Shown: one piece after another, positions 16,273-25,047 of the stretch
How the letters are laid out: each line of letters begins with the position of its first letter
Position numbering within the stretch: the stretch's first letter is position 1
Assembly (NCBI GenBank): GCA_025453975.1
Contig: JALOPI010000012.1
Coordinates: 1 to 64,000, forward strand
DNA length: 64,000 nucleotides
Direction: 5' to 3'
Source of the DNA: Syntrophobacteraceae bacterium
GTDB lineage: Bacteria; Desulfobacterota; Syntrophobacteria; Syntrophobacterales; Syntrophobacteraceae
Made by a program: the position numbers and the translations under genes
The notes under the pieces: generated by a model
The model's database searches: none
What the model was told of the DNA's origin: nothing
Seen by the model: the letters and a program-made list of their open reading frames with translations, nothing else

Positions 16273-18828
16273 TCAATCCGGCTTCGAGCACCGGACCGAT
16301 CGCGAGATCCTCGAGGTGTTGGCAAGCACCGTCAGGCTGCTCATGAACATGGCGATCACCGCCAGGATGGGGTTCAGCAGCCCCGCCATGGCGATGGGGA
16401 TGGCGAGTCCGTTGTAGGCGAAGGCGAAAAAAAGATTCTGGGCGGCGATCCTGCCGTGGAGCTTCGAGAGGGCCACGGATTCCTCGATTCCCGACAGGCA
16501 TCCCTGGATCAGGGTCACGGTCGAGACGTCGCCAAGGAGATGGGCGCCGCTCCCCACGCTGAAAGCCACATCGGCCTGGACCAAGGCTGGAGCATCGTTG
16601 ATCCCGTCTCCCACCACGCCGACCCGAAGCCCTTCCCGCTGGAGCGCTTTCACGAATTCAGCCTTGTCCGCCGGACGCATGGCCCCCTGGTGCCCGTCCG
16701 TCTCCAGCAGCTCCCCGACCCACCGGGTGGTCTCGACGGAATCGCCGGAGACGAGAAAGACCCTGGCACCGGAAGATTTGAGGCTGCGGATCGCCCGCGG
16801 GCTGCCTGCCTTGATCCCGTCCCCCAGCCACAGGAAGCCCCTGACGGTGCCGCCCCAGGCGAAAAACGTCGTGGTCATGCCGTGGGATTCCATTCCGAGG
16901 GCGTGGTCGTCGATCTCCCCATGGAGGTTGCACCCGCTTTGCGCCATGAATCGGCGGTTGCCCACCCGAACCGTCTCACCGTCCACGACTCCCAACACCC
17001 CCATGCCGTTGAAGCTTTCGAATGCCGCGCAATGGGACGGCTCGATCCCGAGCGCCAGGCATCGCCGGACGATCTCGCGGGCGATGAGATGCCCCGAGCG
17101 GGCTTCCACGGCTCCCACGCGCCGAAGCACCTCGGCTTCCTCGTCGTCGGGAGCCGCGATGCCGCGCAGGGAAAAGACGCCTTCCGTCACCGTTCCCGTC
17201 TTGTCGAGGACAAAAGCGTTCAGGCTCCTGGCCCGGCCGAAGGCCTCCGGGTCCCGGACGACGATCCCCCGCTCCCTGCCCGCGCTGATGGTGGCCACCC
17301 TGGCCAGCGGGATGGCGATTCCCAGGGCGCAGGGGCAGGTGATGACCAGCACGGCTAGGCCGCGCCGCCAAGCCTCCTCGACGGCGCCCCCGGCACTCCA
17401 GATGGCCATCCCCGTCGCCGATGCCAGGATCAACACCGATGGCACGATCCAGCGCATGACACGGTCCGCCATCCGCTCAGCGGGGACTTTCGACGCGAGG
17501 GCCTCCTGAATGACCTGAATCATCTGCTGAATGAAGCTCTCCCGGGCGGGACGCAGGACGCGGGCTCGAAGCTCGCCCCTCAACACCAGGGCGCCGGCCA
17601 GGATTTCATCGGGAGGCTTCCGGGAAGCGGGCTTGACCTCCCCCGTCAGATGAGATTCATCCAGCTCGGCCGATCCCGCCAGCACCTCGCCGTCCACGGG
17701 CACCCGCTCGCCCTCCCGGACCAGGAATTCCTCTCCGGGGGACGCCGCGTCGCCGGCGACCCAGATCTCGCGATCCCCCCTCAGCACCCGGACCTTGGCC
17801 CCCGCCGCGCTCAGAAGGTCTCTCACCCCACGGGAGACCTTGTCGCGGGCAGCGGCTTCGGTGAGCTTCCCCAAAAGCACCAGCGTCACCAGCATGGATG
17901 CGGTGTCGAAATAGACGTGAAGGCTTCCCGAGAGCATCCGGGCCAGGCTGAAAAAGTAGGCCGTGAGGCAGCCGACGGCGATGAGCGTTTCCATGGAGGG
18001 GACCCCCCAGCGGAGCCCCCGGATTCCCTGGGTCAGGATGGGGGCACCCGCGTAAAAGACGACGGGAGTCGAGAGGAGCCAGAGGGGCCACGAAAGGAGG
18101 CGCGCTCCATCGTCTCCCAGGTCCTGGAAGAAGCCGATGTAGAGGGCCCAGGAAAGCATCATGACGTTGGCCGTGAGGATGGCGGCTATCCCGAGCCGAA
18201 GCTGCAGCCTTCTGCGCTCTCGGGCGGTCTCGGCCTCGTCCTCGCAGGGATGGGCCGTGTAGCCCAGGCGCGAGACTCGATCCAAAATCGCCCCGGGTGG
18301 CGCCAGGTGAGGCAGGTAGCGGACCCGGGCCGAATCCGAGATGAAGGAGACCCTGGCGTCCACAATCCCGGGGGTGGCGCGGAGGATCGATTCCACGAGG
18401 GCGGCGCAGGTGGCGCACCACATGCCGGAGACATGGAAGGTGAGCTCCTCGCCCCGTTCCAGGCTCTCGGGGCCATCGTCCGGACCGGGGGGCAGGGGCG
18501 TGGAGTCATGGAGGGATGGGGCCCGTGGCTGCGGAAGCGGGCTCGGCCGGGATGTGGGCTCCGGCGCCTGCTGGGCCGGTATGATGCCCGCCTCGACGCA
18601 GGCACGGTAGAGGTCCGTCGCCCTGTAATCACCGGGCGGACCCTCGGGACGCTGGTACAGGATGTCGAAGACCATCCGGCATCCATGGCAGCAGAAATGA
18701 AGGGTCCGTCCCCCCGCATCGAGATCCACTCGAGCGCGGCCGATGGAAGCCCCGCAAAGATCGCAGCCCGCCGCTTTCAATGAATTGGACAATGGTGTGC
18801 TCACGCTCGAAATGGACCGGGGATCCAT
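16273..18828 (-). CDS. Heavy-metal (copper) P1B-type ATPase, CcoI/FixI type
   Basis: 851 residues. N-terminal Cys-rich metal-binding part (CDLCGAS, then HFCCHGCRMVF), a Pro-rich linker, and an HMA domain with GMWCATCAA. Membrane helices follow, with the ion-binding TCPCALG, actuator DESHLTGE, phosphorylation motif DKTGT and hinge GDGINDAP. The double N-terminal metal sites and CPC are typical of CcoI/FixI pumps that deliver copper to cbb3-type oxidases. The usual P1B SEHPL motif in the nucleotide domain reads RSGHLIA, so the conserved Pro is missing. The TauE/SafE gene just upstream fits this assembly role. No oxidase genes are in the window. No good ribosome-binding site precedes 18828, so the start is uncertain. 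Confidence 0.88.
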   Translation of the reverse strand: MDPRSISSVSTPLSNSLKAAGCDLCGASIGRARVDLDAGGRTLHFCCHGCRMVFDILYQRPEGPPGDYRATDLYRACVEAGIIPAQQAPEPTSRPSPLPQPRAPSLHDSTPLPPGPDDGPESLERGEELTFHVSGMWCATCAALVESILRATPGIVDARVSFISDSARVRYLPHLAPPGAILDRVSRLGYTAHPCEDEAETARERRRLQLRLGIAAILTANVMMLSWALYIGFFQDLGDDGARLLSWPLWLLSTPVVFYAGAPILTQGIRGLRWGVPSMETLIAVGCLTAYFFSLARMLSGSLHVYFDTASMLVTLVLLGKLTEAAARDKVSRGVRDLLSAAGAKVRVLRGDREIWVAGDAASPGEEFLVREGERVPVDGEVLAGSAELDESHLTGEVKPASRKPPDEILAGALVLRGELRARVLRPARESFIQQMIQVIQEALASKVPAERMADRVMRWIVPSVLILASATGMAIWSAGGAVEEAWRRGLAVLVITCPCALGIAIPLARVATISAGRERGIVVRDPEAFGRARSLNAFVLDKTGTVTEGVFSLRGIAAPDDEEAEVLRRVGAVEARSGHLIAREIVRRCLALGIEPSHCAAFESFNGMGVLGVVDGETVRVGNRRFMAQSGCNLHGEIDDHALGMESHGMTTTFFAWGGTVRGFLWLGDGIKAGSPRAIRSLKSSGARVFLVSGDSVETTRWVGELLETDGHQGAMRPADKAEFVKALQREGLRVGVVGDGINDAPALVQADVAFSVGSGAHLLGDVSTVTLIQGCLSGIEESVALSKLHGRIAAQNLFFAFAYNGLAIPIAMAGLLNPILAVIAMFMSSLTVLANTSRISRSVRCSKPD

Positions 18829-18850
18829 GGCATATGGCAGCGGTCGGCGC

Positions 18851-19543
18851 TCACCCGAAGATGAGGTAAATCCCCATGGCGACCAGGATCAGCCCGGGGA
18901 GCTTCTCCCCCAGCCTTCGATACAGCCTCACCAGGGTGGCAGCGGAAAGTCCCGCCAGGAAGAGCGCGGGGATGGTCCCGATCCCGAAGACCACCATGAC
19001 CAGGCTCCCCTGCAAGGGGGTGGGGGCGGCCGCGGCCGTGATGACCATGGACCCCGAGAGGCAGCACGGCAGCAGGCCCGTGGCCAGCCCCAGGGCCAGC
19101 ATGGAGCCGGGGTGACCGGTCGAGGACAGTGCGGGGATCCTCTGAAAGACCCCGATCCTCTGAAAGACCCCAAGGAGCGGATTGGAAAACAGCGCCGCAC
19201 AGGACGCCGGCAGGGGTACGATGCGCATGAGGGCCAGGCCGAGTATCACGAGCATCCCACCGTAGAGTGAGGTCAGAACGCTTTGAGTGTGGGCCGAGGT
19301 GAGGAGCTTCTCCGCTGTGCGGGTGAAGAGCGCGGCCATCCCTCCCAGGAGCCCATAGGTCATGAGGCGTCCCAGATGAAAGGCGGTCTGGAGCAGCAGG
19401 GTCCACAGGGAATGCTTCAAGGCGGATCCGCCGGGGGATGCTCCCCATCGCAGCGAGCTCGCCACCACGATGGGTCCGCACATGCCCAGGCAATGCGCGC
19501 TGCCCAGGAATCCTACCACCGCGGGAAACCATAAGGGAGCCAT
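18851..19543 (-). CDS. Sulfite exporter TauE/SafE family (CcoH/SafE-like) membrane protein
   Basis: 230 residues with six or so hydrophobic segments. The signature FLGSAHCLGMCGPIVVA near the N-terminus and LATGLLPCCLSGSMV later contain the paired cysteines typical of the TauE/SafE subgroup linked to cytochrome oxidase copper handling. AGGA precedes the ATG at 19543 by about seven bases. It lies 22 bp upstream of the copper ATPase, so the two are probably cotranscribed and work together on membrane copper. A 6-residue tandem repeat, GVFQRIGVFQRI, interrupts the middle loop. Confidence 0.82.
   Translation of the reverse strand: MAPLWFPAVVGFLGSAHCLGMCGPIVVASSLRWGASPGGSALKHSLWTLLLQTAFHLGRLMTYGLLGGMAALFTRTAEKLLTSAHTQSVLTSLYGGMLVILGLALMRIVPLPASCAALFSNPLLGVFQRIGVFQRIPALSSTGHPGSMLALGLATGLLPCCLSGSMVITAAAAPTPLQGSLVMVVFGIGTIPALFLAGLSAATLVRLYRRLGEKLPGLILVAMGIYLIFG
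19136..19171. repeat. 18-bp in-frame tandem duplication
   Basis: The 18-bp unit at 19136-19153 is repeated exactly at 19154-19171, inside the TauE/SafE gene. It adds six residues (GVFQRI twice) without shifting frame. It is probably a recent slippage event. Confidence 0.85.
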
Positions 19544-19570
19544 GAGTCGGTCCTGAGATCGGCCGCCGCG

Positions 19571-20047
19571 TCAGGGCATGAGGTAAAACCCGAGCACTTT
19601 CCGCATGTGCTCGTCGGGTGCCGCGAACTCGACGCCTACATCGCGCTCGCTGATGCTCCTCACGACGACGCTGGCTCGAATGAGGGACTTCTTGGCGTCG
19701 TCCAGGTGAAACTCCACCGTCAGCACCTCCCCCAGCTCGAACATGGTCTTGCCCGTGGGCTCGAACCGCAGCCCACCCAGGGAAAGATCGCAGATCGCCA
19801 TGGGGCCGAGCTCGTCTCCCAGGGCGGTCTTCCTGAAGAAATGCCCCTGAAGAGCCGTGTCCTTCCGGTATTTGGCGCGGGCCTCGAACACCACCTGGAA
19901 GCTGTTCCCGCAGCTCTTGCATCGAATCTGGGCCGTCTTGCCCCGAATGGCCGCGGCATCGGCTTCGATGGTCTTGGACTGACCGCACTTCTGGCAGACA
20001 ATGAGAGCCTCTGATTTGCCCGAGATGAAAACCTTCTGAGTGGTCAT
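19571..20047 (-). CDS. PilZ-domain protein with N-terminal zinc ribbon
   Basis: 158 residues. The N-terminal third has CQKCG and CKSCG, a four-cysteine zinc-ribbon arrangement. A PilZ domain follows: an arginine-containing lead (FEARAKYRKDTALQG), then CDLSLGGLRFEP, which matches the DxSxxG c-di-GMP-binding core, and VGVEFAAPDEHMRK at the end. PilZ proteins respond to c-di-GMP. The start at 20047 has AGGGG nine bases upstream; a GTG at 20074 is possible. It is upstream of the TauE/ATPase genes on the same strand, separated by 27 bp, and may share their transcript. Confidence 0.82.
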   Translation of the reverse strand: MTTQKVFISGKSEALIVCQKCGQSKTIEADAAAIRGKTAQIRCKSCGNSFQVVFEARAKYRKDTALQGHFFRKTALGDELGPMAICDLSLGGLRFEPTGKTMFELGEVLTVEFHLDDAKKSLIRASVVVRSISERDVGVEFAAPDEHMRKVLGFYLMP

Positions 20048-20207
20048 GAAACGGTGCCCCTGTAGATTCCGCACGAAGCATTTTCCAATGCGTGCCCGCC
20101 TGAATCCGTCCGGCGTGGAGTCGGCGAGTTCAACGGTCTCATCTTCATGAAATTACCTTAAACTAAAACAGGGCGGCGCGGTAGCGTTTTTGTGAGACCG
20201 TCGCTGG

Positions 20208-20236
20208 TGGACATTCTCCGGTCTTGGCGTTAATGT
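20208..20236 (+). promoter_or_regulatory. Candidate sigma-70 promoter of the efflux operon
   Basis: TGGACA (20208-20213), 17-bp spacer, TAATGT (20231-20236). It would put the transcript start near 20243. It argues that the in-frame GTG at 20235 is not the translation start of the TolC-like gene. Confidence 0.5.
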
Positions 20237-20333
20237 GAAAAGGCGCATGAGCCATCCGTCAGGAATACGCGCCAGCGACCGTGAAGCCGATATGCAGCTG
20301 GCCCTCAGCTCTCGAAACGTTTTGGACCGGACC

Positions 20334-21635
20334 ATGATTGAGCATCATTGCATCACGGGATCAGGCTGGAGGCGGCCCGTGCTCCACCTGATCAGGATGC
20401 TGATCTGTGCTGCCTGGCCTTGCTGTTGGACGGTGGCTCCCGAGGCCTTGACCCTCGAGGACGCCCTGGCCCAGGCGGAGCGCCACCTCCCGGCTCTCAA
20501 GGCCGCGGATGCGCGGGTGGGATCCAGGGATGAGCTTTACAAGGCGTCGCTCTCCCCCTACCTTCCGACCCTGGATGCGGCCACGACTCAGGAGAAGATC
20601 AAGCAGAATTCACGGAGCTTCGACCTGAGCACCTACGACGCCACCCTTTCCTACACCCTGTACGACGGCGGCCGTCGGAGGGCCGATCGCAACATCGCCC
20701 GCCTGAACCGGGATTCCGAGCGGGAACAGCGGGGAATAACCCTGCTGGACCTGCAGTTCGACGTGAAGTCCTCGTTTTTCAGCACCATTGCGCGGCGCGA
20801 TGTCCTGGGGCACCGAAGGGCCCAGGTGGAGGATTCCAGGAAGGGCCTCGAGGTGGCCCAGGGCCGCTACGAGCTCGGTGTGGCCAAGCTTTCGGATGTT
20901 TTGCAGTCCTCGGTGCGCTACGAGCAGTCCAAGTTCAGCCTGGGGCAGGCCGAGGGGGAGCTTCAGAAGTCCCTGGCCCAGGTCAACTCGCTCCTCGGCC
21001 GATCCCTGAATGAAGATTTCGATCTCGTCGGCGACCTGGAGCTGCTCACGGCGATGCCCGGCATGGAAAGGCTCGCCCAGGCCGTGGTGGACCGACCCGA
21101 AATCAAGCAGAGCGAGAACACCGTCCAGGTGGCCAAGAACCTCAAGACCCGTCAGCTCAATGAATATCTCCCCACCGTAACGGCCAACGCCTCCTATGGC
21201 AGGTCCGAGGCCAACCGATTCATCAGCGATCTCGAAGATACCTCCGTCGGCATCCGGGCGACCTGGAACATCTTCGAGCTTGGAAAATTCTACCGGACCC
21301 GCTCGGCCGGCTTCGACCTCCAGGTGACCCGGGAAAACCTGGACGAGACCGTGCGGCAGATCCTCCTGGAGCTACGAAAAGCCTACGAGGACTACCTGAC
21401 GGCTTCCCGGAATGTGCGTGTGGCCGAGGAACAGCTCAGGCAGGCCGAGCACAATTACGCGCAGACCTTCGGGGAATACAGGATCGGCAAGACGGACATC
21501 ATCGCCCTGGTGGCGGCGGAGATCGCCCTGTCCAATGCCAGGGAGCAGCACACCGTTTCGAAGCTGAACCTGATCCTGGCCAGGACCTTGATCGAGCGGG
21601 CCACGGGGGTCGAGCGGATCGATCTGCTGCAATAG
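20334..21635 (+). CDS. TolC-family outer membrane efflux protein
   Basis: About 433 residues from ATG 20334, which gives a signal peptide with a hydrophobic core (HLIRMLICAAWPCC) before the mature start near ALTLEDALAQAERH. The sequence then shows the twofold repeat of TolC proteins: long coiled-coil helices (QFDVKSSFFSTIARRDVLG; ILLELRKAYEDYLTASRNV) and paired beta segments (DATLSYTLYDGGRRRA; VGIRATWNIFELGKFYR). It forms the outer membrane exit duct. The frame is open from 20235, but the promoter overlaps that start; ATG 20250 is another option. First gene of the five-gene efflux operon. Confidence 0.88.
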   Translation: MIEHHCITGSGWRRPVLHLIRMLICAAWPCCWTVAPEALTLEDALAQAERHLPALKAADARVGSRDELYKASLSPYLPTLDAATTQEKIKQNSRSFDLSTYDATLSYTLYDGGRRRADRNIARLNRDSEREQRGITLLDLQFDVKSSFFSTIARRDVLGHRRAQVEDSRKGLEVAQGRYELGVAKLSDVLQSSVRYEQSKFSLGQAEGELQKSLAQVNSLLGRSLNEDFDLVGDLELLTAMPGMERLAQAVVDRPEIKQSENTVQVAKNLKTRQLNEYLPTVTANASYGRSEANRFISDLEDTSVGIRATWNIFELGKFYRTRSAGFDLQVTRENLDETVRQILLELRKAYEDYLTASRNVRVAEEQLRQAEHNYAQTFGEYRIGKTDIIALVAAEIALSNAREQHTVSKLNLILARTLIERATGVERIDLLQ

Positions 21636-21738
21636 GCACGTTTCACGTTTCAGGCTGGAGATCGCAGAGCGTGGGTGGGTGTGCTGGCCGGTGTTTGGTC
21701 ACGGGCGTGGCGGGCCTCCCCGCCGTGGAGGTTCTTGT

Positions 21739-22923
21739 TTGAAAAGGGTTTGGATAGGGCTGGTTCTGAGCGTCCTGGTGCTCGGTGGTGGCTTCCTGGC
21801 CTACCGTAAGGCGTTCAAGGCGCCTTCCGTGCAGGTGCTCGAGTCGGCCACGGTGGAGCGCGGCAGCATTCGCGGCGTCCTGGTGGAAACGGGCATCTTG
21901 AAGCCCCAGGTCGGGGCGGTGGTGAAGATCGGAGCGCGGATCACGGGGACCGTGGTCTCCATGAAGGTCAAGATCGGCGACCCCGTGGAGGCCGGACAGC
22001 TCATCGCTCTCATCGATGACCGCGAGCTCCGCCGGAGCATCGATCGCCAGAAGGCCGCCCTGGAATCGGCTCGCTGGACTCTGGACCAGGTGGAGCTGAC
22101 CTATCCCCAGCGCATCAAGGAGGCCGAGGCCAACCAAAGGTATGCCAGGGCGAATTATGAGCGTGAGCAGAAGCTGATGGAGCGGGAGTTCACGACGGGG
22201 GACGCCCTGGATCGGGCCCGGAGCCAGTTTGAGGCTCTGGAGGCCAATGTCAAGCGGCTGCGGGACGAATACAGGACTCAGCTCCAGATTTCCGGGGCTC
22301 GCGTCGAGGAGCTGGAAGCCCAGCTGAAGCAGCTGGAGGTCAGTCTCTCCTATACCCGGATCCATGCCCCCATCGACGGCGTGGTCTCGGATGTGACCAT
22401 CCAGGAGGGTGAGACCATCGTGACGGGGCTCCAGGTGGCGAACCTCGTGACCATCCTCGACACGTCGCGCCTGGAGATGTGGATCTACGTGGACGAGACC
22501 AACATCGGCCGGGTCCAGGTGGATCAGGCCGTCGAATTCTATGTGGACACCTTTCCCGACCAGACGTTCCACGGGAGGATCCAGCGCGTGCACCCGCAGC
22601 CCATCAACCGGGACAACATCGTGTATTACCTGGCCATCGTCCAGCTGACCGCCAGGGACGCCGAAGTGCTCAAGCCCGAGATGACCACCCACGTCAGGAT
22701 CATCTACGAGCAGAAGGACAGTGTTCTCACGGCGCCCAACGCCGCCCTCAAGTTCGAGGAAGGCAGGCAGGTGGCCTACGTGGTGGTCGGAGAGAACAGG
22801 GTGGAAAAGACCGACATCAAAAGTGGCGTGCGCGGCGAGGATCGGACGGAGATCCAGTCCGGCCTCAGGGAGGGGGATCGGGTGGCGACCAAGATCATCC
22901 TGCCGGCGGAGAAGAAGCCCTGA
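21739..22923 (+). CDS. HlyD/MacA-type periplasmic adaptor
   Basis: 394 residues from a TTG start at 21739, chosen because GGAGG lies seven bases upstream and the product then begins with a clean membrane anchor (KRVWIGLVLSVLVLGGGFLAY). The lipoyl half-motifs are at GARITGTVVSMKVKIGDPVE and SYTRIHAPIDGVVSDV, separated by a helical hairpin (about residues 100-200). Beta-barrel and membrane-proximal domains follow, with late VVVGENRVEKTDIK. It should bridge the inner-membrane ABC permeases and the TolC duct. The spacing to the TolC gene is 103 bp and to the ATPase gene about 220 bp. Confidence 0.9.
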   Translation: MKRVWIGLVLSVLVLGGGFLAYRKAFKAPSVQVLESATVERGSIRGVLVETGILKPQVGAVVKIGARITGTVVSMKVKIGDPVEAGQLIALIDDRELRRSIDRQKAALESARWTLDQVELTYPQRIKEAEANQRYARANYEREQKLMEREFTTGDALDRARSQFEALEANVKRLRDEYRTQLQISGARVEELEAQLKQLEVSLSYTRIHAPIDGVVSDVTIQEGETIVTGLQVANLVTILDTSRLEMWIYVDETNIGRVQVDQAVEFYVDTFPDQTFHGRIQRVHPQPINRDNIVYYLAIVQLTARDAEVLKPEMTTHVRIIYEQKDSVLTAPNAALKFEEGRQVAYVVVGENRVEKTDIKSGVRGEDRTEIQSGLREGDRVATKIILPAEKKP

Positions 22924-23143
22924 CCGCGGTCTCCAATCATCCAGACGTGAAGGCTGAAGCCCGAAATGCTCGTGACCATTGATTACCGCGGCGAGGTTTG
23001 CTAGCCATCTCCGCCCCGTGTCGGGGGAGAGGGAGCAGCCGCAAGCCCGGGTACTGACGGAAGGTCTCGTTCCAGGGGGCTGTTCGAGACCCGCCAGAAA
23101 TTCTCGGACAGCCCCCCGGTATCATGCCCGCCCACGGAATGCC

Positions 23144-23812
23144 ATGGCCCTTTGCGTACTGGAGAACGTCAGAAAGACCTATCACCTGGGAGAGCAGGAG
23201 GTCGAGGTGCTCAAGGGGGTCGACCTGGTGGTCGAGGAGGGGGAGCTCGTCGCCATCATGGGCCCGTCGGGCTCGGGAAAAACGACGCTCATGAACATCA
23301 TCGGCTGCCTCGACGTTCCCACCTCCGGGCGTTACGTCCTGGCGGGGAAAGATGTCACGCGGCTCTCTGACGACGAGCTCTCGACCTATCGTAATGAGCA
23401 CATCGGATTCGTTTTTCAGAGCTTCTTCCTGCTGCCCTACGCGACGGTGCTGGAAAACGTTCTGCTGCCTACCCTTTACGTCGGCCGGTCCAAGTGGGCC
23501 GACACCCGCAGGCGCGCCATGGAAATCCTGAGCATGGTGGGTCTCAAGGACCGGGCTCGGTTCAAGCCCAGCCAGCTTTCAGGGGGACAGCAGCAGCGGG
23601 TGGCCCTGGCCCGGGCCCTGGTGAACGATCCGGACCTCGTCCTGGCCGATGAGCCCACGGGCCAGCTGGACAGCGTCACGGCCGCCGAGATCATGGCGCT
23701 CCTGTCGACCATGAACGAGCGCGGGAAGACGGTGGCCCTCATCACCCACGACCAGTCCATCGCCGCCCACGCGAGACGGGTCATCCACATCAAGGACGGC
23801 CTCATCGTCTGA
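23144..23812 (+). CDS. ABC transporter ATP-binding protein (MacB/LolD type)
   Basis: 222 residues. Walker A GPSGSGKTT, Q-loop in FVFQSFFLLPYATVLENV, signature LSGGQQQRVALARAL, Walker B LVLADEP and switch His in LITHD. The size and motif spacing fit the MacB/LolD group (type VII ABC systems). Start 23144 (MALCVLENV) is where family homology begins. The frame is open to 22979, but that 165-bp stretch has no family sequence. The ATPase is encoded apart from the permeases, unlike fused MacB. Confidence 0.92.
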   Translation: MALCVLENVRKTYHLGEQEVEVLKGVDLVVEEGELVAIMGPSGSGKTTLMNIIGCLDVPTSGRYVLAGKDVTRLSDDELSTYRNEHIGFVFQSFFLLPYATVLENVLLPTLYVGRSKWADTRRRAMEILSMVGLKDRARFKPSQLSGGQQQRVALARALVNDPDLVLADEPTGQLDSVTAAEIMALLSTMNERGKTVALITHDQSIAAHARRVIHIKDGLIV

Positions 23813-23832
23813 GCCCGCGGGTGGCTGCCATC

Positions 23833-25047
23833 ATGAGCCGATTCCTGAACATCATGAGCCAGGCGCTCCAGGCGGTGAAAGCCTTCAAGCTGAGGACATC
23901 CTTCTGCCTGGTCAGCGTCGCCCTGGGCATTGCCTCCATCACCATCATCGTGGCCGCCACCGAGGGTGCGTACCAGAAGGCCTTCGACATCGTGGCCCTG
24001 TTTGGGCCCGACTCCCTCCTGGTGCTGAGCGGAAGCGACGAGGCGCGGGCCATCGGACAGCGTGAGAAGACCCTCACCCTGGAAGACGTGAAAGCCGTGG
24101 AGGAATCCTTTCCCCAGGCTTACATGGTCATGCCCATGCTGGCCTCCCCCGGCACGAACATCGCCTATCGCCAGAACAAGCATCAGACCCTGGTGGTGGG
24201 GTCCACGGCGGACTACAGCCGGGGCTGGACCTGGCCCGTGGTCCAGGGGTCGGACCTCACCGACGAGGATGTCCGGGGCGGGCGCAACGTCGCGCTCCTG
24301 GGTGCCCAGGTGGTGAGAAATCTGTTCGGCCAGGAGGATCCCATCGGGAAATACATCGTGGTCAAGGGGATCCCGGTGCAGGTGGTGGGAGTGCTCTCGG
24401 AGCGCGGCATGACGCCCACGGGCGCCAACATGGACGATCGGATTGTCATGCCCATCACGACGGTCATGCGAAAGCTCGTGAATGAAAGGCGCTACGTTTC
24501 GGTATTTCGCGTCCGGTTCACGGACCAGTCGAGGCTGAGCGAGCACCAGGAAGAGCTGCGGCTCTTCCTGCGGCAGAGGCACAATCTGGCGGACGGGACG
24601 CCGGACGACTTCCGGATCATCTCCCCGCGGGAGGTCATCCTGTTCCTGGTGGCTCTGACGGGCTCCCTGGTCCTCTTTCTGGGGCTGGTGGGAGGCATAT
24701 CCCTGGTGGTGGCGGGATTCGTCCTCGCCAACCTCTTTCTGCTCTCGGTGAGGGAACGGACCCGGGAGATCGGGATCCGGCGGGCCGTGGGCGCCACCCG
24801 GGGAGACATCCGGTTCCAGTTTCTCGGGGAGGCGGTCATCATCACGACGCTGGGCGGTCTGGCGGGCTTTGCCCTGGGAGTCGTGGGCTCCCGGGTGCTG
24901 ACCCTGGTGGCCGAGTTTCCCATTCATTTCTCGTGGAAGGCGTTTGCGGCGGGAGTCCTCCTCTCCTGGCTGGTGGGTGTCGGCTTTGGCTTGAAGCCCG
25001 CGGCCACCGCTTCGAATCTCGAGCCCATCGAGGCCATGCGGGGATGA
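23833..25047 (+). CDS. MacB-like ABC transporter permease, first copy
   Basis: 404 residues with the MacB/FtsX layout: one N-terminal helix (TSFCLVSVALGIASITIIVAA), a large periplasmic MacB_PCD domain (about residues 50-275), then three C-terminal helices. The mechanotransmission/coupling stretch RTREIGIRRAVGATRGDIR lies between helices, as in MacB. A GTG at 23821 is an alternative start. The stop overlaps the start of the next permease as ATGA, so the two are translated together. The substrate is unknown: candidates are peptides, lipopeptides or macrolide-like molecules. Confidence 0.88.
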   Translation: MSRFLNIMSQALQAVKAFKLRTSFCLVSVALGIASITIIVAATEGAYQKAFDIVALFGPDSLLVLSGSDEARAIGQREKTLTLEDVKAVEESFPQAYMVMPMLASPGTNIAYRQNKHQTLVVGSTADYSRGWTWPVVQGSDLTDEDVRGGRNVALLGAQVVRNLFGQEDPIGKYIVVKGIPVQVVGVLSERGMTPTGANMDDRIVMPITTVMRKLVNERRYVSVFRVRFTDQSRLSEHQEELRLFLRQRHNLADGTPDDFRIISPREVILFLVALTGSLVLFLGLVGGISLVVAGFVLANLFLLSVRERTREIGIRRAVGATRGDIRFQFLGEAVIITTLGGLAGFALGVVGSRVLTLVAEFPIHFSWKAFAAGVLLSWLVGVGFGLKPAATASNLEPIEAMRG

